From the NCBI GenBank assembly GCA_902728285.1, contig CACVBU010000766.1, positions 132,399-196,398 on the forward strand: DNA of 64,000 bases, written 5' to 3'. Of the stretch, positions 47,927 through 59,425 are shown in pieces. Made by a program: the position numbers and the translations under genes. The stretch's first letter is position 1. Every line of letters begins with the position of its first letter. The stretch is from Clytia hemisphaerica. Lineage: Eukaryota; Cnidaria; Hydrozoa; Leptothecata; Clytiidae. The notes beneath the pieces are model-generated. The model saw only the letters and a list, made by a program, of their open reading frames with translations. It did no database searches and was not told where the DNA came from.

Positions 47927-48334
47927 GCATACATGGCAAATAGCATATTATCGTTTTTAGATTTTATATAGTTCATCAAACGGTAAACCGAAAAACCTTT
48001 CAAAAAGGGTTCTTTATAAATGGCTAAAAATAATTCATTTTGAATCATCATGTGACGTCATAAAATGTTTTACCCCCTCCCCCTAAAGGTTGCAAAAGAA
48101 TATTCCAAACCTACCCTCTTTATTAATTAAATTATGACTGCGCCCTTACACTGCACTTTTTTTTTTAATTATTCCGTCCGATAATGGCGGCATTAAGTGA
48201 CGTAATTTGAACCGAGTATAGAGTCCCTTCCAAAATAAAAATTTGTTTAGACAATAAAGACAAGAAATTATAACCATCTGACATATTTATGTTCCTTATA
48301 AAAAAAGTTTATATAGAGCGAGACTGTTGAGTTC

Positions 48335-49019
48335 CTCAGGCATTTTAAGGCCTGTCCAAATTTTCCGTAATTTTTAAACACCAATAGCACTCGCCAAGAG
48401 GTGTTCATTCATACCTTTTTGGAAGCGTATTAGGGTGTAGAATATGAAAAGTGCTGTTCGATAATTGTTTTGTTTGCCTAAATAAAGATATATTGATAAA
48501 TAATGCAAAAATTGTAAAAATGCTGACGTCAGCAAAACTTATTTTTTAAATAACTTTTGATTGGCTTAATTTTAGATGCTGAAATTTTGCAGAGTGCAAG
48601 AGAATATTGAAAAGCACATTTTGGATCAAAGTTTTTTTTTTGAAATTTGATGACGTCAGCAGAAATAAGTAAAAAACGCATTTTTGCAAAAATATGCTGA
48701 CGTCAGCAAAATTTCAAAATATTTTTAATTTAAAATGTGCCTATTCATAATGTCCTACTTTCTTTAAAATTTCAGCATCTAAAGTTAAGCCAATCAAAAG
48801 TTATTCAAAAATTAAGTTTTGCTGACGTCAGCATTTTTACATTTTTTGCAATATTTATTCATATATCTTTATTTAGGCAAGAAAAACAATTATTGAACAG
48901 CACTTTTCATATTCTACACCCTAATACACTTCCAAAAAGGTATGAATGAACACCTCTTGGGGAGTGCTATTGGTGTTTAAAAATTACAGAAAATTTCGAC
49001 TTGCCTTAAAATGCCTGAG
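48335..49019. mobile_element. 685-bp palindromic element with four CRE-like sites
   Basis: The ends CTCAGGCATTTTAAGGC and GCCTTAAAATGCCTGAG start arms of about 300 bp that pair almost throughout. TGACGTCA, the cyclic-AMP response element core, occurs four times, at 48521-48534, 48651-48660, 48695-48708 and 48820-48833, mostly in the extended palindrome TGCTGACGTCAGCA. There is no coding potential. A foldback-type MITE; any regulatory role is inference. Confidence 0.88.
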
Positions 49020-49499
49020 TCTTTAACTTCTCAAGGCTTAAGTTGGAGTTGGTTTCAGAAAAGTAATTAATTTGTTGCAATATAAAGTGACGATTTAATA
49101 CCGAAACAATGGTAGCTATAATCTTCTTTAAGAAATCAGATTTCAAAAAGTTTACAAGCATATTTCTGCTTTGAAATGTGTTACTGTAATCATTAGGTTT
49201 AGAATTTAATACAAGATAAATTCTTACGACATTATAAAAGTTTTGGCTGTCATTTTTTTGCCTCGAATATATTGTTGACCTGGAGGGAAAGGTTAACACA
49301 AACAAAGTTAAGAATGCATCTCTTTGTGTAAATTTTTGGACACCATGTTGCTATTTGGTAAAAGATAAAACTTCAAAGTTTCAAAATCTGAAGTAAGCAT
49401 AATAGGATTGTAGTTAACAGTGGGTACAGGATTATGACGTGCCGTATGTTGCAAAAATCATTTTTCCGTTTGCTGGTAAAAACATGGATTTTATTACAA

Positions 49500-50015
49500 A
49501 AATACACTTTTTAGCATTGTAAGAGTTCATTTTTTAGCATTCAAAAAGTTGACATTTTAGCATTGTAAAAGTGAACTTTTTAGCATTGTAAAAAGTTCAT
49601 TTTTTAGCATTCAAAAAGTTCAATTTCTAGCATTCAAAAAGTTCACCTTTTAGCATTCAAAAAGTTCAATTTTTAGCATTCAAAAAGTTCACTTTTTAGC
49701 ATTCAAAAAGTTCACTTTTTAGCATTCAAAAAGTTCACTTTTTAGCATTCAAAAAGTTCACTTTTTAGCATTCAAAAAGTTCACTTTTTAGCATTGTAAA
49801 AGTTCATTTTTTAGCATTCATAAATGTCACTTTTTAGTATTCAAAAATGTCACTTTTTAGCATTGAAAAATCTCGCTTTTTAGCATTGAAAAATCTCGCT
49901 TTTTAGCATTGAAAAATTTCGCTTTTTAGCATTGAAAAATCTCGCTTTTTTTTAGCATTCAAAAAGTCACTTTTTAGCATTGAAAATTTTCACTTTTTAG
50001 CAATCTAAAAAAACT
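49500..50015. repeat. Left arm array, unit TTTTTAGCATTCAAAAAGTTCAC
   Basis: About 22 imperfect copies of a 22-23 bp unit, with variants TTGTAAAAG and GAAAAATCTCGC. It is the mirror image of the array 58525-59425. No coding function; flanking the unique terminal sequence of the 10 kb element. Confidence 0.95.
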
Positions 50016-50034
50016 TTTAGCTGTATCTCTAGTC

Positions 50035-50690
50035 TCTAATTCGAATTATCCTCTATATCGATATCGATCACTCTCTCTATAATTTCAATGATTCTCCATT
50101 TCGATCACTCTCTCTCTCTCTCTCTCTAATTCGAATGAATCTCTATTTTGATCACTCTCTCTAATTCGAATGATTCTCTATATCGATCGTTCTCTCTACA
50201 GTCTCTAATTCAAATAATTCTCTGTATTGATCAATCTCTTTAATTCGAATGATTCTCTATATCGATAATTCTCTCTAAATCGAATAATTCTCTGTATTGA
50301 TCAATCTCTTTAATTCGAATGATTCTCTATATCGATAATTCTCTCTAAATCAAATAATTCTCTGTATTGATCCATCTCTTTAATTCGAATGATTCTCTAT
50401 ATCGATAATTCTCTCTAAATCGAATAATTCTCTGCATTGTTCAATCTCTTTAATTCGAATGATTCTTTATTTCGATAATTCTCTCTAAATCGAATAATTC
50501 TCTGTATTGTTCAATCTCTCTAATTCGAACGATATTATATCGATTACTTTCTTTGATTTTCGGATGATTCTTTATTTTGATCACTCTCTCTAATTCGATT
50601 TGTCCTCTATATCTACCACTCTCTCTCTAATTCGAATGATTCTCTATTTCGATCACTCTCCCTAATTTGAATGTTTCTCTATATTGATTG
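50035..50690. repeat. Satellite-like array, TCTCTAATTCGAATGATTC type
   Basis: Repeats of TCTCTAATTCGAATGATTC followed by TCTATATCGAT, with periods of about 25-35 bases and a clearer higher-order unit of about 60 bases at 50225-50520. Part of the interior of the foldback-like element. Confidence 0.9.
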
Positions 50691-53411
50691 GAAACAGGTT
50701 TTGAGAATTTCAAGAAAAAAAAAACAGAAATGGGTATTATTTTAAGCTGGAAAGCTCTTTTAAAAAAATTTCTTCATTGAATGAATACTCATCAAACAAC
50801 ACAAGTTTCTTAAATCAAAGAAAAAAATTTCACAAAAATTGATAAATTATCCAAAAACCAACAAAAACGTGTTTCGTATAAGTCACGTAAACATAGCAAA
50901 GTTTGCGGTGATCTAGCAAAAAACATCAAATTTGGGTGAAAAACTGCCACAAAAGTGTGACAAAAATGTTCATTGATAGTCTAGGATGACATTAACTTTT
51001 CTGGTGCATATTTTCACATTTTAAAAATTCGTCGTTCATGTTGCGAAGTAGGCACTTCTCCCTCTCTCTAGCCGAAATTCGTTTATTCTGAGCCTGAGGA
51101 CCAAGATCTTGAAAATTGGGCTTTTTTGACCACATTTCACCGAAAAGTCTTGAAATCAAATTTTTCATAAAAAGGCATTTGGATTGGTCAAATCCGTCAA
51201 AAATTTCGAAAATGGCCGAAAAATTGTGTTTTTGCCAAATTTTGTCAATCTTGCTTAAAGTTAATAATTTGGAGGTTTAATTAATTTTGTTGCTTTTCGT
51301 ATGACAAAAGAACGGCCAGGAAAAGAGTTGCAGTGTCAAGTTTAAGCTGTTACACTGAACGGTTTTTAAGAGCTAGGACTTGGAAACTCGTCGAAAAAAA
51401 GAGCCAAAATCGCGAGTAAAAGCCCATTTTTTACTCAAAATATACAAAAAATTGAGTTCTTAAGCTTGATGACGATATGACGACGATAAGGTGTTCGATT
51501 TAGAACAGGATAGCCATAGCTTCGAAGTGTCAAGTACGGACAACCTCTCAGCCAAATTTCAGCCATTTTAAGTCACTGGAAGTCCAAAAGCTACCAAGAT
51601 TGCTTCGAATCTCATAGGGGTAGACGCTTAATAACTACTTGTGGCTATTTTGGGAATCCCAAAACGACCAAAAACAGCAGGGTCCATTTGGACCAACGGG
51701 TTAATTTCAGAGAATTTTGCGATTTTTGCGAATGACCTCTAGCTTCGCGAAATCAAACCCTGGCTAAATTAAATGGCAGCTTGATTCGCAAAAATTAATT
51801 CCCAAGAAATACAATCTTTAAATTTCCTTGGTAATTTTTTGCTCGTTATAACTTAAAAGCGGGGTTTTTACACTGCGATCTTTAGAGTAATGTTTAAATA
51901 TCGGGGAAATCCAAAGTCTATTTTTGTAAAAAGTGCTGTAAAAGTTTTTAAAAGGACCCCATTCTTTGGGTGAATAATGCCCTAGTATGTACAATTTTAA
52001 CACAATACTTTTTTTTTAAGACAGTTGTTCAAAATCGGATAATTTTGGAGATGTTTACTTTCAGCTCCCTCAGTATCCCACTACATCCCGCGTAAGCTCC
52101 CTCAAAATCGGAATTGGAATTATTCCGGATTGGAAAGGAGTAGAACTTTGAAATTTTCACTGTTTTTTCGCCTTTTAGTTCTTCCTCAGATAAAGGAAAA
52201 ATCATGTCTTTAGACATCGTCGATTTTTCTTTATGACCAAAATTAAACATTTTAGAATCCGATTAAAGATCGCCGTGTTAATTTATTTTACCAGTATTTT
52301 CGCAGGGGAAATACAATTTCGCGAAAAATCTCTGACATTAAAGTAGTGGTTGACTTTGCATTCACGTTTTTTTTATTGCAGCACCAAAATTTGGGTTGAG
52401 TCTGGAAGTGCTTCTTTTCAGCAAGTTCCATGTTCCATTCTCGAATGTTCTTATCGACGTTCATAAATTTTGAGATCAATTCAATCAAAAAATTAAACCT
52501 GAACAAATTAAGCCAATATTACTTTGGTAAAATTTGAAATATCGCCAAAACTTTGTATGTACAATCGACGCCGAAATATATTGGGTATTTTAACGTTTTT
52601 CAGAATTCAAAGATCGGGCGAGAATTGCAGTTTCAGTACTTCCACTTTGTTTCATTGGATTTTTTGAATTGGGAGGGGTTAAGTGACTACCACGCTATGT
52701 TCGCAACCTTATTGTAACATTTTTGAGCTTTTAGATCCTGAGATCATAAGGCTCAAAATTTTAAGTCTCATGTTAAAACTCAAAGTTAAAACTCTACTTT
52801 CCAACCGTACTTTAAAGCACTTTAAAGCAGCCGGCGAGGCGATCTTTTTTTCCGATGTGTTCTGAGAGCATATTTCCAGCTAGAAGTTTTGATCTGTTCT
52901 GATCAAATCTTCGAAAATTAATCAGCTAGAAATAATGATGTGTTCTGACGAGACAGGGGTATAATCAAGGTCATTTAACGTGTTCTTGTTGTCTAGGTAA
53001 CCCTAGAAAGCTTCAGAACACATCTTTTAATGACTTTTAAGGAGAGGGTATATAGGTACACGATTTTTTTTAAAGAAACACACTTTTAAGAAACACGAGG
53101 CTCAGAATGCCTAAAAACTAAGAAACATCTAAGAAACATGCTGAGGCTGAGAATGAGAAAATAACATTTTTAACTCTGTTTTTTTTAGAACCTTCCAATC
53201 TTGGCATGAAAAATAGGCTGATTATGTCAAAAAGTTTAGAAACATGTAAGGAACATTTAAGGCTCAAAAGGCCGATTTCTTAAAAAACATTGAGGCTGCT
53301 TGGTAAAACTAGTTTCTTAAAAAAAAAAAATTTACCGTGAGTATCACAGCTCGAATAAATTAATATTTTCTCTTTGAAAACTTGGCCTCTGATACTCAGG
53401 GTAAGGGTAAG
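50691..53411. other. Interior of the foldback-like element without recognised genes
   Basis: 2.7 kb of AT-rich DNA. The open frames are short and show no conserved motif. A degraded autonomous gene cannot be excluded, but I see no transposase signature. Confidence 0.5.
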
Positions 53412-54024
53412 TATTTTTAGCAGACTAAAATTTTCAGAACACACCATAAAGAGTGATAAGTTTAGGAAGAGAAAGATCAAGAGAAAATTGATGTAATCTT
53501 GTCGCTTAGCTTAGCGACCCTAGAAATTCAGAGTCTGCTAAATGACGTACCCTATGTCCCCACGTGCTCTCATTTTTTGACGTGCCTTCGTCCTTGCGTG
53601 CCTTACGTGCCCAACGTGCTAACGTAACGTAACGTGCCTTCATCCTTGCGTGCCTTACGTGCCCAACGTGCTAACGTAACGTGCCTACGTGCACTCCGAA
53701 ATTTGACGTGCCCGACGTGCTTACGTGCTTGCGTGCCCAAAATGTTGGCCCTCAAATTTTGACGTGCCCTCAAATTTTAACGTGCCCTCGAATTTCGACG
53801 TGCCCTCGAATTTCGACGTGCCCTCAAATTTCGACGTGCCCTCAAATTTTGATGTACCCTCGAATTTTGACGCGCCCTCGAATTTGACGTGCCCTCGCAA
53901 GCACGTAGGCACGTCGGACACGTCAAAAAAGGAGGGCACGTGGGCACGTAGGGCACGTTATTTTTAGCAGACTAAAATTTTCAGAACACACCATAAAGAG
54001 TGATAAGTTTAGGAAGAGAAAGAT
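53412..54024. repeat. Perfect 66-bp direct repeats flanking an ACGTGCC array
   Basis: The 66 bases 53412-53477 recur without a difference at 53959-54024. Between them lies an array of ACGTGCC phrases: 53581-53678 repeats a roughly 46-50 bp unit about twice, and 53755-53890 repeats ACGTGCCCTCAAATTTNG about eight times. The end 53891-53958 carries the phrase inverted. The array is bordered by AGTCTGCTAAA (53530 region) and TTTAGCAGACT, a short inverted repeat. Protein-like open frames across it (repeating DVPSNF) are artefacts of the 18-bp period. Confidence 0.85.
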
Positions 54025-54766
54025 TGTGATAAAGGTTTCCTAGAAATCAGAACACATCATTTGTATAAAAAAGAAGACATATTTCTAAAAAATCTCTCCG
54101 CCGGCTGCTTCTGTAATAAGGAATCCTTTTTTCATTTCGAAGATTTGTGGAGGAAATTCATCTGTGGTGAAAATTAGCACTGCTAGGTAATCTTTTTAAC
54201 TTAAATTTTATAGTTTTATGTGCTCTCTTTGATGTACAGGGTGATTAAAAAAACTGCACCCCTAGAATTTTTGACGTAACTTTTTTTCTTTTTTTTTATC
54301 CTATCGCTTTGAAGTTTCACACCCTTTTCCTTAGTAAATTTAAAGTCTCTGTGTGAAATCTGAATGTTATAGCTAATATATTTATGAATAAGAATCAGAA
54401 GTTGGAAGAAAAAGTACTAGTTTCACTTATCTGGCACCCAGATGGTGAAATTTTCATCCGACACGCTCTGAAGGTCAGGAAAATTTTCAACATCTGGAAG
54501 GTTTACATTACAGAATTTTGCGAGACCGCGTCAAGAGTTTTGCAGCGGGAGGTCTGGTAACCCAGCCCTTGTTTTCGAGGATTGGTGGGTCCAACCGAAA
54601 TATTTTTAGGTTTACGGGCAAAGGCTGTTTGAACCCGACTGAGGATACGGCACATCAAAGGCCGACTATCATTCCTCTCCGATGGGAAATTGGCCCGCTC
54701 CCTTTAGAGCTTTAGCGTGGGCGGCCGCCAATCCGCCATCGGAATATCAGATAACAATTTCACAAG

Positions 54767-56026
54767 ATCCCGGACAATTCCCCGACCGACAATTCCCCGA
54801 CGGATCATTCCCCGACCGGACAATTCCCCGACAGACAACTCCCCGACCGGACAATTCCCCGAACGGACGACTCCCCGAACGGACAATTCCCCGACCGGAC
54901 ATTTCCCCGAACGGACGATTCCCCGAACGGACAATTCCCCGATTAATGAAGAACTGACAGGAGAAATCTCACGTTTTTTAATTGAAAAGGCCAAAGCAAT
55001 TAATTTGAATTGTTGGGGTTTCATTGCAGCGTTAAAATTTATACTTCTGTTTGTTTAATAGCCCAACCTTAAACAATAAAGATAATCTTTTTCTTCCTCC
55101 CCACTCAAGGTTTATTTGTTTTTTACACAATGGACCTTTTCAAAAAATTGTGGCTTTTTACTTTGAATAATTGATCTCTTGACTTCTGGTTCTTTTTATT
55201 AACTTTCCAACCATTGTGGAAACGATGAGCAGTTTATCCTGGATTACTTTGAAACGAATTATATAGGAGAAAAACGCCGTGGCAGACGACTTCGACCTAG
55301 GTTCGCCCATGCTATGTGGAACGTTCATGGCCGTGTGGAAAACAACCTTCCGCGAACGAATAACCATCTGGAGGGTTGGCATAATCGATTCAACGCATTT
55401 CTTTCAATACGTCATGCTGATATTTGGAAATTTATTCAAGCACTCAAGCAAGATTCAGCTCTTCACGACCACACACGAGCTCAAGTGTTGATTTGCGCAA
55501 ATCCACCCCGCCAACGCTTGGCATACAGACGTATAAATGAACGGTTAAAAGCTCTTGTTGAGAATTACAACAACAACGATAAGTTGAACTTTCTCCGTGG
55601 ATTGCTTATAACCTTGCTTTTTAAAGACGTGTATGTTTGTTTTATTCTTTTGTTTTTTAGTGATAACCGATAACTTTCACACAAATGTAAATAGTAATAG
55701 TAAATAGGGAAACAAAAAGTTTGTTAATTATTCATCTGCGTATTATTAAAAAAGAAAACGAAAAAATTAACGTAAACTAAACAAAAAAGAAACACGTAAA
55801 CATGTTGTTTTTTTTCATTCATTTCAAATTATGTACTTGAGCCGGCTAAATTTAATCAAATAAATATTTGGGGAATAGTCTGTCGGGGAATCGTCCGTTC
55901 GGGGAAATGTCCGGTCGGGGAATTGTCCGTTCGGGGAGTTGTCCGTTCGGGGAGTTGTCTGTCGGGGAATTGTCCGGTCGGGAATGATCCGTCGGAGAAT
56001 TGTCGGTCGGGGAATTGTCCGGATAC
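54767..56026. mobile_element. MULE-like element with tandem-repeat terminal inverted repeats
   Basis: Both ends are about 170-190 bp arrays of a 14-15 bp unit (CGGACAATTCCCCGA and variants CGACGGATCATTC, CGAACGGACGACTC), in opposite orientation and with the variants in the same order. Flanks TTTCACAAG (54758-54766) and CTTCACAAG (56027-56035) match at 8 of 9 bases, the duplication size known for MULEs. The centre encodes a MULE-type transposase remnant (55202-55673). Only about 470 bp of coding sequence remains, so it is non-autonomous. Confidence 0.85.
55202..55673 (+). pseudogene. C-terminal fragment of a MULE-type transposase
   Basis: The open frame reads YFETNYIGEKRRGRR, then PRFAHAMWNVHGRV, NLPRTNNHLEGWHNRFNAF, IWKFIQALKQD and ending LRGL. 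The NNHLEGWH motif followed by W(K/R)FI.AL is characteristic, to my knowledge, of the C-terminal part of animal MULE/FLYWCH-associated transposases. The catalytic DDE core and zinc finger are absent, and the frame opens right after a stop (55199-55201). It sits between the tandem-repeat termini of 54767-56026, supporting that element's class. Confidence 0.75.
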
Positions 56027-56541
56027 CTTCACAAGTGAACAAGGAATTTTATTTTGACGTCAAAAATAGAGAAGTACAAGTGTTTCAGTTGAGAATGTGA
56101 AATACCGTTAAACATGTTTTTTTAAACCAACAAGTGAATGGAAAATGAATAAAAGTGAGCCATACCATCAAATCAAAAAGCTAAAGAAGGTTTAGTCTTT
56201 TTTTAACGGTTTTCTCACATATAGCCTCTTAACATCTGCAATGCATCGAGATTCATTGTTCCACGACGTCACGTAAATCTTCTCTTTAAACCAATCAATT
56301 GCATTGTCCAAGATTAAAATAAAGGAATTCATTCCATTCCTCTTTTACTTTTATCTGGGGTCTAGGTTTGCTAACAAGGCATGTGAAGCCGAAAATTGGC
56401 TTTGAACCTCGCCTCCTTCCAGATCGGTATATTGTCAGTAAAAATCGCCGTTAAGGTGTTTCTACCCACTTCTGCTAGAGTACAAAACTTGGTCTTTTTG
56501 GCCCAGAATTTTGATTCTTCCTGGACTTATTTAAATATATA

Positions 56542-57009
56542 CAGTCTGAGCCACTAACCCGATCGGGTAGATTCTTCCGAAATGGGAAGAAACTACCCTA
56601 ACGGGAAGAACCTAGTCGAATTTTTTCTTCCTGTTTGGGAAGATTCTTCCTCTTTGGGAAGATGAAAAATGACTGAATCTTCGGCGAAAGTGTACGATGA
56701 CCGGCGAAAGTTGAAACTTTTTGGAGCTGATAAAGCATCAAATTTTAAGATTTTTCACCGAAAGAAAAATAAACTTTACCGTGGAAATTTGGTTTAATTT
56801 TGAGAAAACTGCGTTAACTTCCCAAACAGGAAGTTTCAACCTGATCGAAAAGTCCTCTGTAAGTGAAAAAGCGGGAAGATCTTCCCGTTCGGGAGTCAAG
56901 TTAATTTCCCGTTCGGGAAGGTTCTTCCCATTTCGGAAGAATCTTCCCATTTCGGAAGAATCTTCCCATTTCGGAAGAATCTTCCCGATCGAGTTAGTGG
57001 CACAGACTG
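56542..57009. mobile_element. 468-bp MITE with CAGTCTGNGCCACTAAC ends
   Basis: The ends CAGTCTGAGCCACTAACC and (reverse complement) CAGTCTGTGCCACTAACT continue inwards with GATCGGG(T/A)AGATTCTTCC. ATATA lies on both sides. The phrase TCTTCCGAAATGGGAAGA recurs in both arms, three times on the right. Nested in 54237-57330; non-coding. Confidence 0.85.
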
Positions 57010-57330
57010 ATATAGGCTTACAGTACCTCTCTGTCATTGTGGATTCTTTCTGGGCATCCCTGGGGACTCTATAAACGCACTCTTATGCTCTGATTGCAAG
57101 AATAGTATTTTCTTTTTTTGACGTCAGAAAAGAAAGGGTTTGATTATTCGTTTATGAAAACTGTACTTTTTCTCCAAACTGTCATATTTCAACATATATC
57201 TGAACTTCAAATCTCACATGCAGGCTCCAAATCTACTAGGGTATGAGTGTTGAAAATTTCATGGCGATAAGGTAGACAGAAAAAAAGTTACGTCAAAAAT
57301 TCTAGGGGTACGGTTTTTTTAATCACCCTG

Positions 57331-58524
57331 TAGCTAATGAATTAGTGATAACTTGTCTGTGACGACAGCCTGGGACCGCAAATATTTAGAAAATTATTCT
57401 ATATTTGGCTACAAAAGCATTCGAAAATTGTTTTCATAAGCCAAAAGAACGTTCGCTATCTTCTTCGAATGTTTTTCAACCGACCAAAACCCAAGCTGAC
57501 GTCAGCGTGAGTTTCAGTTCCAGGGAAGTGCCACCAAATCCCAGGTCCCCTACTTATTGGCATATTATTTCTTTAAAATGTCACTTTTTAGTTTTTGAAA
57601 ATTTTGACAATATGTCGTAAATATACTTACCATTCCCGAAATATCACGAAAATACCAAATGGTATAATTACCAAAAGGAATTTTGGCCTTCGACTCCAAT
57701 GGTAATTATACTTATACCAATTAAAACTCGTTTGTATAGCTATAAAATACTGCGTGGTTATTCATAATTTAACTTAGAAAAATAATGACCTATTTTTAAT
57801 TTACGGGCCCTGAGATATGACCAAAATCTTTATCGCCTAAATTTTGCGTGGATTATTTCTAAGAAGCCGTGGTAGCTAAAGGGTTAAAATGAATGCAATA
57901 CATGCGATGCCTTCTTCTGACGTCAATGCCATGACTTCTTTCAATCTAATTCAAACAAAGATTTGAGCTGCCGACTTTCCGTCGATCCTCTCTCACATCG
58001 AACAGAGGCAAGATAGAAAGTAGCCTGTATCAGACGTACATGGCCTTTTCTCTACACCGTTCCGACGGTAACTTTTTACCTTTTGTCCCACCTAAAATCG
58101 CGTTGGAAGATTGACGTCACTTTTCTTTTTGAAGTCCTTGTGGTACTGTTTCATCAGTCACTAACCTGTATTTAAAACCCTGGACTGAGTTATACTCGCC
58201 GTCTTTGACCAGGGAAAATGTGGTACCCGCTGGATGTGGGTACGTCGAATACATTTTCTGTTATAACCCAGTTAGTTAGCTAATTATATCTGTTTTGTAC
58301 ATGACCCTAACAAACCATCGTACAAATTTAGTGAAATACACACAAGAACTATCTTGTTATAGAAATTTTTCTGTTATACATAGCTCTCTATCACTGACTC
58401 TTTTGTAAAAGCGTCGTGGACATTTTTGAGTTGTGTTTTCAACGAGGCGAATTAAAATATTAACTTTGCCTTGTGTTGTGCGCAGATTTGTAATACTTGC
58501 GCAGATTTGTAATACCTGCGCAGA
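57331..58524. other. Interior of the foldback-like element, right part
   Basis: No gene or sharply bounded element is seen. A short imperfect inverted motif lies at 57655-57725 (ACCAAATGGTATAATTACC and related). Otherwise AT-rich. Confidence 0.4.
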
Positions 58525-59425
58525 TTTGAATGCTAAAAAGTGAACTTTTTGAATGCTAAAAATTGAACTTTTTGAATGCTAAAAAGTGAACTTTTTGAAT
58601 GCTAAAAATTGAACTTTTTGAATTCTAAAAAATGAACTTTTTACAATGCTAAAAAGTGAACTTTTTGAATGCTAAAAAGCGAGATTTTTCAATGCTAAAA
58701 AGCGAGGTTTTTCAATGCTAAAAAGATAAATTTTTGAATGCTAAAAAGTGAACTTTTTGAATGCTAAAATTTGAACTTTTTAAATACTAAAAAATGAACT
58801 TTTTACAATGCTAAAAAGTTAACTTTTTGAATGCTAAAAAATGAACTTTTACAATGCTAAAAAGTGAACTTTTTGAATACTAAAAAGTGAACTTTTTGAA
58901 TGCTAAAAATTGAACTTTTTGAATTCTAAAAAATGAACTTTTTACAATGCTAAAAAGTGAACTTTTTGAATGCTAAAAAGCGAGATTTTTCAATGCTAAA
59001 AAGCGAGGTTTTTCAATGCTAAAAAGATAAATTTTTGAATGCTAAAAAGTGAACTTTTTGAATGCTAAAATTTGAACTTTTTAAATACTAAAAAATGAAC
59101 TTTTTACAATGCTAAAAAGTTAACTTTTTGAATGCTAAAAAATGAACTTTTACAATGCTAAAAAGTGAACTTTTTGAATACTAAAAAGTGAACTTTTTGA
59201 ATGCTAAAAAGTGAACTTTTTGAATGCTAAAAAGTGAACTTTTTGAATGCTAAAAATTGAACTTTTTGAATGCTAAAAAGTGAACTTTTTGAATGCTAAA
59301 AATTGAACTTTTTGAATGCTAAAAAGTGAACTTTTTAAATGCTAAAAAATGAACTTTTTATAATGCTAAAAAGTTAACTTTTTGAATGCTAAAAAATGAA
59401 CTCTTATAATGCTAAAAGGGTTTTT
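58525..59425. repeat. Right arm array, unit GAATGCTAAAAAGTGAACTTTTT
   Basis: About 40 imperfect copies of a 22-23 bp unit, inverted relative to 49500-50015. A block of about 303 bp recurs: the variant AAAAAGCGAGATTTTTCAAT at about 58676 reappears at about 58979. So there is a higher-order repeat and this arm is nearly twice as long as the left arm. Confidence 0.95.

Larger units (their letters stand above)
54237..57330. mobile_element. TA-flanked inverted-repeat element (mariner-like termini) with two nested elements
   Basis: The left end CAGGGTGATTAAAAAAAC is matched in reverse complement at 57313-57330, with near identity for about 50 bp and looser pairing beyond. TA lies directly outside both ends. 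CAGGGTG ends and a TA target suit Tc1/mariner-type elements. Without the two insertions (54767-56026 and 56542-57009) it would be about 1.4 kb, but no mariner transposase is readable in it. Confidence 0.75.

Noticed and set aside
49500-50015. CRISPR-like array of short regular repeats
   Set aside because: Units are contiguous and imperfect with no unique spacers, the genome is eukaryotic, and a mirrored array exists at 58525-59425.
53681-53967. Open frames with repeating DVPSNF or EGTSKF
   Set aside because: Both strands and several frames stay open because the repeat period is a multiple of three. They are artefacts of the ACGTGCCCTCAAATTT array.
54682-55058. Pro/Arg-rich open frames with NSP/RTIPR repeats
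   Set aside because: They translate the 14-15 bp tandem units of the MULE-like termini, in several frames and strands at once.
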